DNA of 64,000 nucleotides, taken from the NCBI RefSeq assembly GCF_014529535.1, contig NW_023503493.1, positions 12,680,001 to 12,744,000 on the forward strand. The letters run 5' to 3'. Under the pieces are notes generated by a model, which worked only from the letters and a program-made list of their open reading frames with translations, was not told where the DNA came from and searched no databases. The position numbers and the translations under genes are program-made. This document shows, piece after piece, positions 49,001 through 59,180 of this stretch. Each line of letters opens with the position of its first letter. The first letter of the stretch is position 1. This DNA comes from Bradysia coprophila. Its lineage: Eukaryota; Arthropoda; Insecta; Diptera; Sciaridae.

Positions 49001-50179
49001 TCAAATGTATGTACCATTGCGATTCCTTTGACGAATGCTGTGTTCAAATAATACTTATCCTCTTTGGGTGATAGGGTGTATTGGGCTTCATTGCCAATGA
49101 TAACATTTTGCTGGGGAGTGCAAGGTAAAAGTTGTTAGGGAAATGGTTTATTTCATTTTTGAGGATGGCTTTGCTTTTCAATGTTACAACCATAAATTTG
49201 TGCATTACCTACGCAGTTCTTCAGCTCTCTAGCTACCGACCACAACGCAAAAATTATGCCTTTTGTGTATGAAAAAAGAGAATCCTCAGACTTCTATTTG
49301 ATTTAATTTTTGCGTTGTGTCGGTGCTAGAGAGGTCCTTTTTTGAATTTTCCTTAATTTTCACAAAAAATGTTTTTGTGAAAAGGGAAAATCCGAGAAAA
49401 TTTAGGAAAATGTTTTTTTCTTAAATAGTCCCTGCTTCGGACTGTCGTCCTCCACTCGTTCCTCTTTGTCAGGTTAAATGTATTTAGCCGACTTACCTGA
49501 AAATCGAATTCGCACGGATTCAATGGTACATTCGATCGCTGGAAATGGATACCACCAACTTTGTTGCACGAATTCAACTCTGGCGTTTTTCGCACCAGCA
49601 GATGATCGGTTTTGTTGGAAATATAATATTCCGTTGTACAATTGCCATTGATCGATGGCTCATTCATCACAAATGCACCGGGACCATCACCCTGAACTTG
49701 AAACGCGGATGCGATGGCTTTCTTTAAGTTAATAGACCAGAGCACGTCTTTCTCTTTGAACGACAAATGTGATACAATGTCTTGGCTCATGACTATTTTG
49801 AATGGATTGTAGAATGGCTGAATTTCCTTATTCTGGTAGAATACTTGACCCGAATGGTTCAGTATCACTTTCTCTACGGCCAGCTATATTTCCCGTTTTG
49901 AAAGAAAATTATTTAGAATGTCGCTTCAAACTGTTCACGCAACTCATTTAAATGAAAGAAAAGTAAAACTTACGGCCGCAGCAATAGTTGACTGATCGCG
50001 TCTTTGTAGTTTCAATGTTCCTCGTACCTTCCAGCCAGACGGTGGCGGTGGTTTTAAGTTTTCATCTTCGATGGAGGCTCGAGCACCAACAGTAACCTGA
50101 CCAACATACTCGTACATAACTTCCCGATTTTCGGGAATAAAGTGAAAACATTGTGTTGAGCTGATCAACAGGGTAGAAC
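40043..50179 (-). CDS. large lipid-transfer protein, vitellogenin fold with vWD domain (5' exon(s) uncertain)
   Basis: Seventeen phase-consistent exons: 49974-50179, 49497-49883, 48309-49110, 48067-48239, 47782-47999, 46943-47162, 46661-46883, 46512-46591, 46077-46422, 45943-46016 (end possibly 45946), 45745-45869, 45553-45679, 44439-44618, 41931-42248, 40671-40932, 40291-40606, 40043-40220; about 1,410 residues. The first three to five exons form the N-sheet and helical lipoprotein N-terminal region (EYVGQVTVGA; NCTTEYYISNK; helices through TRFLAIWATIPLAHT). The middle exons contain PTVLGTPAGVTIQS, typical of the open beta-sheet domain. The last two are a von Willebrand D domain starting ICSQIDTNLTTFDD and containing LLAADC, ending QICGLCAPSS. 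It lacks poly-serine tracts and is shorter than yolk vitellogenins or apolipophorins, so a crossveinless-d-type lipoprotein (BMP-related lipid carrier in Drosophila) is the best guess. The canonical GLCG is GLCA here. Secreted by family. The initiating exon is not certain. Confidence 0.88.
40975..41110. repeat. degenerate ACCTGA-rich tract in a lipid-transfer-gene intron
   Basis: Motifs such as GAACCTGAACCTGA, GACCTGA, CATCAGGT and ATTCAGGT recur within about 135 bp, like the cluster near 23.2 kb. Probably a decayed simple repeat or element fragment. Confidence 0.5.
42734..44394 (+). CDS. MYCBP-like / degenerate arginine kinase fusion, nested in an intron
   Basis: Exons 42734-42742, 42820-43671, 43734-43998 and 44054-44394; 488 residues; GT-AG introns of 77, 62 and 55 bp. 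Residues 4-49 match the Myc-binding-protein (AMY-1) helix block (FHQYLASSGVISALSKALIK, LYEEPHKPDDPVNFVRRHMG). Residues about 50-165 are an acidic linker. From about 168 on it is a phosphagen-kinase fold: LTDEIFENLRN, SGLENHDSVLGIYA (193-206), WPTGRGVF, NAEDHLKF, FCPSNLGTS and ELKLPKL. Retained (arginine-kinase numbering): R124 (R260), E225 (E361), C271 (C405), Y68 (Y205). Changed: R126 to G262, R229 to K365, R280 to N414; the R309/E314 loop is replaced. True arginine kinases shuttle phosphate between ATP and arginine; this one has probably lost catalysis. It lies antisense inside intron 44438-42249 of the lipid-transfer gene, its stop 44 nt from that gene's exon. MYCBP binds sperm and ciliary anchoring proteins, so a flagellar scaffold role is a guess. 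Confidence 0.88.
45056..45403. mobile_element. ~350-bp foldback in a lipid-transfer-gene intron
   Basis: GTCGTGCAATCTATAAATCGCC at left is mirrored by AAGGCGATTGAG...TTGCACGAC at right, and an inner block CACTAGCTTTCC...CATATC by GATATGTGCAAGGGAAAGCTAG. Arms are imperfect. It lies in the intron between exons 45553-45679 and 44439-44618. Confidence 0.65.
47357..47439. repeat. intron hairpin with AGAGCTTTCGATAGCTTTGA arms
   Basis: AGAGCTTTCGATAGCTTTGA pairs imperfectly with TCAAAGCATTTGAAAGCTCT across about 43 nt that includes TTCCACTTTTCTAATGGAA. It is inside the 47163-47781 intron, a short MITE-like insertion. Confidence 0.65.
49225..49333. mobile_element. MITE in a lipid-transfer-gene intron
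   Basis: CTCTCTAGCTACCGACCACA then ACGCAAAAATTA at left is mirrored by TAATTTTTGCGTTGTGTCGG then TGCTAGAGAG at right: 32-nt arms with two mismatches and a 45-nt loop. A GGGAAAAC-type MITE end follows at 49334-49432, so two elements stand side by side in the 49111-49496 intron. Confidence 0.85.
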
Positions 50180-52701
50180 CTGAAGGGAGATAAAGAAGCA
50201 AATAGTAAGGACATATTGTAAACGTTACGTTCGTGCTTTCAAGTGTTTATTTGAACGAGTGGGGAGTGTATAGCCCGACTTGAATGTATTTTACTCGTGA
50301 TTAAGGACACACACCACATATGGTGGTGTAATAGATTTCCATATATATTTTACAACCATAACGTTTTAAAGTGACTTATATTTTGAAATTCGTGTGTGAA
50401 ATTGTGTACATAGCCCGAGATAAAAATGGAATTCAAGTTTACGTTTGATTATTGACCTCCACTTCGTCTCGAGTCAACAAAAAATTCGCCCGTGAATTCA
50501 GTTGAGTTCTTCATTTTTTCGCCTGATATGTCCTCACTACGTAAGTTCTAATTCATTGTAGGCCACTTCCATCATCTATCGCTTTACGAAGCCAAGAGAG
50601 TTTTAGCTATATTCACGAACGTAAGCCTGTAAGCCAAATTTGAAAAAAGCGAGTCCCTATAACGAAGTTTGGCTTGGATATGCCATCCTAACATTTCAAT
50701 TGAGATTTCATGTGTGTTTTACATTCCAAATGCTACACAAAATTTCTCAAAACACATTGTTGCCGAGGGGGCAAACACTTCCCATTTAATCCCAAGTCAT
50801 CGAATATAATCCCTGAAGTGATTTAATATGCCCCTCGATTTAGGCTTTAGTTTTTGGCGCTGTTTTTGAACTCCAAATTTTACTGCGACAAATTCTGTGT
50901 TCAATTTTGAGATCACAGCCAATTTGAACTGTGCCACTCTTTACATTCACACAAACTAACTAATTTGTCCGAAGTTATTTTGTCTCTGTTATTTTGTTTA
51001 CATATTCAACTCTTATAACTTTTCGTCTCGATTGCAGCGACAGACTTCACATTTTTATAGAACTACAAAAAAAAACCGATAGCAAAATCAAACATTTCAA
51101 CATATTTGTTATATAAATTCGTGTCATGATCTTTGCAGCATGCTAGCAAGTTGTGCCATTCACAATATATACAATCATTCATATTCAATGTGTAACCGAA
51201 AAAGCGCTTGATTATTTCGACTCTAAGAAAATGAAACATAAATCAGTGACGTAGGTATAGTAGTAATCTGTGATGTGAGACAGAGTCTAACAATAACAAT
51301 GACGTCATGGATAACAAAATAGTTGTTCGTTTTACTGGATCTGTGGAAGTTGTGGATTATAATTTATACGACTGGCAATACTGAATCAAAACCCGTTAAG
51401 ACTTAACTTAGAATGGAACATTTCTAAGAAAATAAGTCCGAAAGTCCTTTCCATGGAATTCTGACCGTACGTATTCCACACCAATCAATCGAAAAGTTCG
51501 TATCAAGTCTACCGAAAATTTTTATTTACAATATAAAAATTTCGTGATTAAATAATTTCAGAGACACTCGGAGATTACAGCTGTGAGTGTGGTGGTGTTA
51601 TGAAGATTTTCTGACTATTTTGAATTAACTAAAGGAATTTATGTTTGTTGAACGATAAAGTGATGTGATCTTGAACTTGGGGGTTAATGTTAAAATAATT
51701 TTGCATAAAAATACATTAACAACCATCGATAGTCGAACGTTTTTATATTCGGTTAGAGATGAGAGACAAGTGAAGCTCTGAGTGTTGCATTACACTTTAA
51801 TTTAAAAATTTAAAAAGAAATTATAACAAAGGCCATGATCTTGTATAGTATCTGAGCTCACATTTCGTTGATAACTTTTAAACAATAGGGAAAAATAATA
51901 TCAAAAACTAACACAATATCAATGATATCTTCATTTCATTCAAGCGTATGTCGTCCTTTCGATGTTGTAACAATCAAACATTTAGTTTCAATTTGAATTA
52001 AACAATAAGATCACTCCACTGACTCAATATAGTGGCACACTGTTAACACACAAACACAATCGACCAGCGACAATTAAATTTCTTTTTGTAATAATTTTAA
52101 AATGAACGTTACAACGACAGAATCAACACTGACAATTCTTTTTTTTACGCTAGATGAAGTCAAATTGAACCAGGACTGATAACATTTCATCCATTGAGTG
52201 GGGGATTTATCAGTTGTATATTTGATTCTTAAAGAAAATGAAATGCAAAATGCAGGAGAATATCGTTTCTCGTTAGAGAACGATTTTTTGTTGTTGTTTG
52301 TATTCGACAACTGAATGAACTTCGAGTACATAAAGTAATATCATCGGCTAATTTTTACGCACAAAACGGATGTCCCTATTTAAACACAATAGACATTTTA
52401 GCATTGCGTTATCTTGTGTTGTTTTATTATCGCAGTTGTTAGAGGGTAAATACCTACTTGAAAGGTAATGTTGAATAATAAAAAAAAAACTTTCTTCAAG
52501 AGTAGATAGGATGTCAAACTGATGCATGAGAAACGGTCGTCAGTGATGATAAGTGAATAGAGTTGGAAAGATTGTTACGACCTATTTCATTTATCAATCG
52601 TTTATTATACAATTAGGCTTTCTGGTTGTTTGTTAAGCTTAAATCACTGAGAGGCGAGAGTACACATTTTAACAGTCACACGAAATGTTTATGAAGATTA
52701 C
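50180..52701. other. probable 5' intron or upstream region of the lipid-transfer gene
   Basis: No exon was recognised. The exon ending at 50179 begins in phase 1 after a CTTCAG acceptor, so at least one upstream exon exists, making this stretch part of an intron. Confidence 0.5.
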
Positions 52702-52759
52702 CTGGTTTTATAACCAACTTCCGATTCTTGTCGCTCGTGTTTCGTTCATTCATTTTCAT
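52702..52759 (-). CDS. candidate first coding exon of the lipid-transfer gene
   Basis: On the minus strand ATG at 52759 opens a 19-codon frame (MKMNERNTSDKNRKLVIKP) ending CCAG before a GTAATC donor. One leftover base fits the phase of the exon at 50179, making KPGSTLLIS. Against it: no signal peptide, although the family is secreted, and a 2.5-kb intron would be needed. It is a phase-compatible candidate only. Confidence 0.25.
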
Positions 52760-52904
52760 CAGGTACTTAAATTTTTGGAGGTGAATATTCTCTCCGTCTT
52801 ATTCTTCTGTAATGACGGCGTGGAATGCAAATAAAATTCGTTTAAGAAAAATGCCGCTAATCATGCCAATGCTAAGCGAATGCTAGTAAAAGGATGATAG
52901 TAAC

Positions 52905-52994
52905 GCACTTCAAGCATGAGTTGATACTCTAAAGAATACTCTAAATAGAGTAATGAATCTGGACAGTGTATCGAACCAATAATAATTGAAGTGC
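52905..52994. mobile_element. CACTTCAAGCATGAG-family MITE
   Basis: GCACTTCAAGCATGAGTTGA...CTCTAAATAGAGTA...CTGGACAGTGT, ending TTGAAGTGCA. The same left end and internal CTAAATAGGGTACTGAAACT block occur at 59181-59250, and a related one at 35045-35110. Confidence 0.7.
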
Positions 52995-53318
52995 ATTGAT
53001 GACTGGCCCAAATTTCGTAATTTGTTGTTTTTTTCCGATAAATGTTAACAAACGACACGGTATAATTATTGAGTATTGACTGAAGATGTCTCAATAAAGA
53101 CGCGAAACGTCTCAGGGATTTGTGTTTAATTCTTACCACCAATTATGGACCGAAAAATCTAGTAAAGCCAGTAATTGAATCTATTACTTCATTCGTTTAA
53201 CCATTCCATTCACTATAAGACATCGTTAACACCAGGTCCATTACTTACTTTTGTCGTTGCTCTTGCTTGATAACAGATGATCCAATGGCTCTTAAAAATC
53301 ATTTTTCTTCGCTGTATT

Positions 53319-53717
53319 AAGAGGAATCTACACATGGCTAAATTTGTTGCCTACATTTTCGGGCAAAATTATTATTATTTTGATGATTGGGCTTGCATTA
53401 TTTTTGGAAAAGGTACAACCAACGTTTGGTGTTAAAATGTGTTAGCTTTCAGTAAAAATTTAAATGTTTTTGGTATGTAACCTCAGTCCAAGAAAACTCA
53501 ATATCTCACGAAAATTTACACATATTTTAAGTTTTCTCGGTATTACGCTACATCACCACAAACATTCAAATTTTTGCTGAAGGCTAACACATTTTAACAC
53601 CAAACGATGGTCGTACTTTTTCGATAAAGGATGCGAGTCCAAAATTATTATCATCAAAATAATAATAATTTTGCTCCGAAATGTAGGCAACAATTTAGCC
53701 ATGTATAGATTCGTCTT
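53319..53717. mobile_element. ~400-bp foldback element
   Basis: AAGAGGAATCTACACATGGC, CTAAATTTGTTGCCTACATT, AAAATTATTATTATTTTGAT and TTTGGTGTTAAAATGTGTTA at left all recur in inverted order at right, ending AGCCATGTATAGATTCGTCTT. Arms are about 140 nt around a 100-nt centre. Non-coding. Confidence 0.85.
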
Positions 53718-53790
53718 AAAGTGAACGACAAAAGAAGCAAGTTTTTCAGGGAAAAAATCAGCGTATAACAAAGTGTTTTAGTTATTTATA

Positions 53791-53889
53791 TAAAATGAAA
53801 GCAAAATAAAATGATCGAATCTGGTTTTTGACAATTGAATTTCGATTGTCAAAAACCAGAATCGATCATTTTATTTTGCTTTCATTTTA
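53791..53889. repeat. near-perfect 99-bp hairpin
   Basis: TAAAATGAAAGCAAAATAAA...GATTCTGGTTTTTGACAAT-type arms of about 45 nt face each other across only about 9 nt (GAATTTC), with one single-base difference. Such fresh, almost loop-less palindromes are typical of recently inserted MITEs. Confidence 0.9.
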
Positions 53890-53892
53890 ACA

Positions 53893-54015
53893 AAGGATAA
53901 AAAGTTGAAAATCAGAGATTTCGTGTGAATTTTGTTGATCCGAGTCGAAGTTCAATAAAGTCAATAAAGACACGAAAACGATAATTTTCATTTTCATCCC
54001 TAGTTTACATGTTTT
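53893..54015 (+). mobile_element. GGCGAAGCC MITE family copy
   Basis: AAAGGATAAAAAGTTGAAAA, GTGAATTTTGTTGATCCGAG, TCAATAAAGACACGAAAACG and TTTTCATCCCTAGTTTACAT follow the family order, though the CGAAGCCGAGG core is partly lost here. Confidence 0.75.
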
Positions 54016-54751
54016 TGAAACCTAAAGTAATTAGGTAGAAGATTTTGTGTTAATTAGATCAGAAGAAGTAACAGGCGTAACAGACTCTGTAATGAGAATG
54101 CTTCTTATTGCGTAATCACTTGAGTGAGTAAGTCTTTAATTAAAACAGGTGCGTTTTAATTGTGAATAATTTTCTGAATAAAGATCAGTAAACGGTTCTA
54201 GACGACTTCGAGATCCTTGTTCACTTCTTCGATAACCGAGATGAGATACCGCTTTCAAGTTCTAGTAGCATAACTATATTTGTTCCAAGGCCATCCGAAT
54301 TGTCAAATTAATGTCAAATTTCATACACAAGAGACATAACCTCATCAATATTTATATGAAAACCGATCTATGTGGATGGAATCGTCTTCGTTCGGCCAGT
54401 GAATATTCGTGTTTACAGTTTCTTGGAACAAACCCATAGTTTTCTGTAAAGTGCACTTTTCTGACGTATGTAGAGCAAGCGATCATTCAGTCACTCAATA
54501 TTATAAATAAAATTATTGCAGTGATCAAAAACTGCATTTTTCAGACTGTACCTGCTTACATTTTGGGTAAATTCAGTTTTTTTTCAATTAAATTTATTTA
54601 AAAAAATCGATGAATTTTAGGCATACCGTCCGTAGAACTGTTTCTTGCTTATGAAAGGGAAAAATTTCTACATATAATAGGCGTCAATATATTAATTTAA
54701 AGTAAAAAATTTATTAAAAAGCGGATTAGCCCATAAGATCAGTCTGGGTCT
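54016..54751. other. gene-free stretch
   Basis: No exon or repeat recognised beyond AT-rich sequence. Confidence 0.45.
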
Positions 54752-54932
54752 CACTGACAAAAAAGATTTGAAAATCTTACCTGTCGTAGGTAACTTTGTC
54801 TGCAGGTAATCCACATAGCCTGTCACAGCTGTACTTTTTGTATGGGGAGCTACAGCTGTTGAAGCTATTGTGGATTACCTGGAGACAAAGTTACCTGTGA
54901 CAGGTAAGATTTTCGAGCATTTTTTGTCAGTG
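54752..54932. mobile_element. MITE with CACTGACAAAAAA termini
   Basis: A 181-bp element: CACTGACAAAAAAGATTTGA through ACCTGTCGTAGGTAACTTTG and CAGGTAATCCACATA is mirrored by TGTGGATTACCTGGAGACAA through TTTTTTGTCAGTG. Arms are about 70 nt and the loop about 45 nt. No target duplication is evident. It lies 262 bp upstream of the transposase-derived gene and shares no obvious end with it. Confidence 0.88.
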
Positions 54933-55194
54933 CTTTTTAGATCGTGTTTTATGTCGATTAAAAACAACTATTTTGAAGACTTATGGGATATCGTCAACTG
55001 AAAATTATCATTTAAAATGTCCATTCCCCACTCTTATTCGTCAGAAAAATATCCTCTTCAATTTTGAAAATAGGATTTTATGTTCTAAGTAGGCTAAGCT
55101 CAAGATGTGTAGTAGTCATACAATTACTGTATGTTTTGATCTGTAACAAAAATTTATTTGCAAAATATAAACCGTAATATCAAGAAATCGAGTC

Positions 55195-57531
55195 ATGGAT
55201 GATCATGATCCTGATCAACTTATCGTTCCATCTGCCGAGAGTCAACTCGACATAATTCCTATTGTTAATATTGCTCCTGACGATGCAATAATTGAAACGT
55301 ACGTTATTCAAGAGGATGGATCGCTATTGCCAATCTTGGATCAAATTGAGGATGAACCGAAGAAATTAACAAGAAAACGGAAAAGAAATTGTAAAAATTG
55401 GAAACGAAATGTAGCGAAGGTGAATCGACAATCTGGAAACGTTTATAAGAATAGTCGAGGAGTGTTGCAACCATCTCGAAGAGTAAAGATCAAGGGTTGT
55501 TCCAATCCATTGCGGTGTCCATACCAATGCATGACGAAAATAAGTCAAAGTGCCCGACAGACTATTTTTGACTCGTTTTGGGCATTGGACGATAGCGAAA
55601 AACGACATTTTTATGTGGCCAATGTCAAAAGAAGTCGTTGTGTACGGAAGCGTACTGAAGCTGCTTCCAGTCAAAAATCGCACAATTTCAATTTTCGTTT
55701 TAATTACTTGGATGAGGACATCCAAGTTTGCCAACAGTTTTTCAATAACACACTCAATATAAGCTATGGCCGTGTGTATTATTACTTTAGTCAAAATAAG
55801 CATAAGGCTACTGTAACACCAGGAGTTTTGCGTCATGGCAAGCATACCAAAAAAGTTCTGTCGATCCAACAGAAGCAGGAAATACGGGATCACATAAATA
55901 AGTTTCCTGTCGTAGATTCGCATTATTGTCGGCAAAACACTAACAAAAACTATTTGGATCAAGGACTCAACTTGTCCATTATGTATCGTCTGTATAAGGA
56001 AGAGACCGCGAGTCCAGCCAAATTAAGTGCATACCGCGACATTTTTAACTATGAATTCAACTTGTCCTTTTTCCATCCAAAAAAGGATCGTTGCGATAAG
56101 TGCATGGCATTTGAGATACTTACCAGTTTGACTAAAGAAGTGGAAAATGACCATCAACTGCATGTTGTACGAAAACAAAATGCTGCTGTTGAACGAAAGA
56201 AAGACAGGGACATTCTTCCAATTGTGCATAAACAAAAAAAAAGTGCTATCGTTGCCGTAGATATGCAAAATGTTTTTCAACTTCCGATAACTAACGCTTC
56301 AATTGCATACTACTCACGCAAATTTGCAGTGCTCAGTTTTACGGCCGTCATAGACAAAGTAGTGTACAATGTTATGTGGAATGAAGCGCTTTGTGGACGT
56401 GAAGGAACTCACATTGCTAATGCACTGATCAAAGTGTTGACCCGAATAACTCAAAACAATCCAGTTCTTGAAACCATTACCGTATGGTCCGATAGTTGTG
56501 TTCCTCAAAATAGAAACTCTATCATGTCAGCAGCAATTCAACGTTTTTTGGATTCATCTATATCCAGTCTGGTACAAGTTGATCAGAAATTTTCTGAGCC
56601 TGGGCACAGTCAAGTACAGGAAGTCGATACTGCACACAGTGTCATTGAAAGGTCTCTCCGTCGCAAATTCATTTACAGTCCACCAGCTCTGCTCGATGAA
56701 ATTCGAAAAATACCCGAAGGCAAATTAAAGTTTATTGTTTTGGAGATGGAAACCGCTGATTATTGGGACTACCAACTGCTAGCTCAGGCAAAGAACTATG
56801 CTGTCATTCCGTACACAAAAGTAAAGCAGTTAACTTACAAGAAAAATCAATCGAGCATTTGGTTGAAGTATGATTTTCCAGATGATTTGCTAGAGAAACC
56901 TATCAACTGCAAGCCAAGTAAAATATCCGAAATTCAGGGTCCGTTGTTGCATTTGACTTTGAATTCGAAATTGTCGGCTGATAAGATCATGGACATTCGA
57001 AAAATGTTTGGTATAATGCCGGAGGCGGATCGACTGTATTATCAAGGAGTTTTTACAAATCACGATTTCAATAATATTAATTTACACACGTTAAACGGAC
57101 ATGAACACAAAGAGTTGAATGACCAGACTGAAGAGAATCCAGAAGATTTGGTACCACCCTGTCGCCAGCCGTCGTCCGTCCGAAAATCTGTAAAACCGAA
57201 ACCATTGAAAAAAATACTTCGTAATACCACAACAATGTCCGTCGGTATAACCTCAAAATTGCCAAGTTCTAAGCAAGAGACACTGAATAATCTGGCCAAT
57301 TTGTCCACTGACGATGAATCGATACGGAAAAGCATTGTGACACAACCGAGTTCCAGTAATCTGAGTGGATCAAAACGAGAAAACATCTGTGATCGACAAC
57401 CGACGCAGCCCGGGCTAAAAGGTATGTTCAAAAACCAAAATATCGCAACACAAAAAGCTAAAAATTCTCGTTATAGATCGACAGGCCTCACCTTTAAACG
57501 AGTCCATGGCGAATGGTCAATTTGTGGATAA
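55195..57531 (+). CDS. intact single-exon DDE/RNase H-like transposase-derived protein, 778 aa
   Basis: One uninterrupted frame from ATG 55195. An acidic N-terminus is followed by a basic patch (RKRKRNCKNWKRN, residues about 60-72). Then comes a block with YQCMTKISQSARQTIFDSFW, a Zn-binding PKKDRCDKC (C300, C303), and a catalytic-core-like region: VDMQNVFQLP (D356), the YYSRKF strand, WNEALCGREG, WSDSCVPQNRN (D433), PGHSQVQEVDTAHSVIE (D478, E485). These match the order seen in a large arthropod and cnidarian family of transposase-like proteins (often annotated as an uncharacterised DUF; I believe DUF7869). D356/D433/E485 could be the acidic triad. The C-terminal 150 residues are disordered, serine- and lysine-rich. 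No inverted termini framing the gene were found, which favours a domesticated or immobile copy, but an autonomous element with unrecognised ends remains possible. Confidence 0.8.
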   Translation: MDDHDPDQLIVPSAESQLDIIPIVNIAPDDAIIETYVIQEDGSLLPILDQIEDEPKKLTRKRKRNCKNWKRNVAKVNRQSGNVYKNSRGVLQPSRRVKIKGCSNPLRCPYQCMTKISQSARQTIFDSFWALDDSEKRHFYVANVKRSRCVRKRTEAASSQKSHNFNFRFNYLDEDIQVCQQFFNNTLNISYGRVYYYFSQNKHKATVTPGVLRHGKHTKKVLSIQQKQEIRDHINKFPVVDSHYCRQNTNKNYLDQGLNLSIMYRLYKEETASPAKLSAYRDIFNYEFNLSFFHPKKDRCDKCMAFEILTSLTKEVENDHQLHVVRKQNAAVERKKDRDILPIVHKQKKSAIVAVDMQNVFQLPITNASIAYYSRKFAVLSFTAVIDKVVYNVMWNEALCGREGTHIANALIKVLTRITQNNPVLETITVWSDSCVPQNRNSIMSAAIQRFLDSSISSLVQVDQKFSEPGHSQVQEVDTAHSVIERSLRRKFIYSPPALLDEIRKIPEGKLKFIVLEMETADYWDYQLLAQAKNYAVIPYTKVKQLTYKKNQSSIWLKYDFPDDLLEKPINCKPSKISEIQGPLLHLTLNSKLSADKIMDIRKMFGIMPEADRLYYQGVFTNHDFNNINLHTLNGHEHKELNDQTEENPEDLVPPCRQPSSVRKSVKPKPLKKILRNTTTMSVGITSKLPSSKQETLNNLANLSTDDESIRKSIVTQPSSSNLSGSKRENICDRQPTQPGLKGMFKNQNIATQKAKNSRYRSTGLTFKRVHGEWSICG

Positions 57532-57599
57532 ACGAACAAGCAAGCGGATAAGAAAACCGCCCGCATTTCTCGAAAGTTTTGATTACTAACCGAATTATG

Positions 57600-57605
57600 A
57601 ATAAA
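57600..57605 (+). promoter_or_regulatory. poly(A) signal of the transposase-derived gene
   Basis: AATAAA lies 69 nt past the stop, an ordinary distance for a polyadenylation signal. It supports the idea that the single-exon frame is a transcribed gene. Confidence 0.55.
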
Positions 57606-59180
57606 ATATTTAACTTCGCAAAATACACATAAAACTTGGTGTTTATTCTCCAGAGTTTGGTTAAAGAATTGCAAAATGTTATGACATCTACCTACACACA
57701 CACACACACTTACTTATCTAGTTCACCTATAGTCACCTACACAACCAAATTTTCACAAACATCCCAAAATATCCTAAAACATTTTATGCTCATTTAAATT
57801 TGGGAATTGGAGGTTTTATGAAATAGTTTTCAGTTGACGATATATTGCTAAACTACAAATGAGTGATTATAATTATCAATTCAATAGTGAAGTTTACAAT
57901 ATAATTTTGATTAAGTGTATGTGATAGGAGTTTGGGATCAGGACTATCCAGTATCCATGTATGGATGTATGCTACTAGCTAGTAGCTCTAGAAACCAATG
58001 AGGTAGATAGTGACTGGCTCTCACTTAAACCGCATATATATACGCAACGCATCCAATTCGGTCGGTTTCTATTTTCTGCTTTCTTTTTAAAAATCAATTT
58101 TGTTATGCCGTCTTCCATACACGAATTCATCACATAATATTTTTGCCATAATGCCTTTGTGTCATGTAAAAGTGACGTCAGTATGTATGTACGTATAGTA
58201 TATATACGAAACCTGTCATTCGCACGCATTTCATATCTTTAGAATAGAGGAAATTTATAGAAGGAGAGCAAACGGAATAGATATGAAATTGTATGTAATA
58301 ATATATTCCTCTGTCCCGAATTGCTTTATTTTCTGCATTGAAATATGTCTCTTTATGGTGATTTAATTGTATGGGCGGAGCAAATTGTGTATCAATCCAG
58401 GACAGATATGGGAATGAGGGTAGAAATTCTCGTATATGCTATGCATTTATCGGTTGCTTCATCCATTTACATTATATTTGTACCCCAGACCCAGTATATA
58501 CCCTACCATGAACATGTAATAATATATTCATCAAACACTCCGCATACATTCATTTTCACTGTCTAGTCTGAACGATACTTTATGCCATACACCCGCCAAA
58601 ATACGTATGATAATATATAATAATACATCCCATTTTAAGCAGCATGTTTAAGTCATTTCACCTGTCCGAAGCATATCAATTCAAAGTTCTGTTCAGCCTA
58701 TCAATTTTCTGAATTTAACACATTAGTCGTCGTTCGTTGTTCCATATATTATCCCTCGAAATTATTATTTATATTTTGAATGAGTTCCAGTATGGAGAGA
58801 GAGATACGTTATGTATGTTGCTGCTTCTGACATTTTGGTTCATTTGTTCGGGTCGTATAGCATCTCTGTATCTATTTATTGTATCTTCAAAAGCAAAATT
58901 TCGAATATTGTTTTAGATTTTCGTTCATTTACAGTCATATTGTGATTGCGAGAGTCATTAACATTCCATCACAAATGAAATAGTTATTTGTTTACTGAGG
59001 GATGAAAATAGGATATTTCAACAAGAGCGATGTTTGGAGCCAGAGAGTGAAGCGAGAGCTGCAATTTTGCTCGAGTTGGAGTTTCCTATTTCTCCCAGAG
59101 GTGAATACGACGTTTTTCATGCGTACATGTTGTGTTTTGCCGTTTTTCTCCACAAAACAAAAATATCGGTTGGGCCAACG
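57606..59180. other. gene-free stretch
   Basis: No exon or RNA gene supported. It contains a short (CA)n tract at about 57693-57708 and AT-rich sequence. Confidence 0.5.

Noticed and set aside
40043-50179. Yolk vitellogenin or apolipophorin identity
   Set aside because: The length of about 1,410 residues, lack of poly-serine tracts and the GLCA tail do not fit dipteran vitellogenin, and it is less than half of apolipophorin.
55366-55962. 198-codon minus-strand frame inside the transposase-derived gene
   Set aside because: It lies antisense to an intact, domain-bearing frame and shows no family features.
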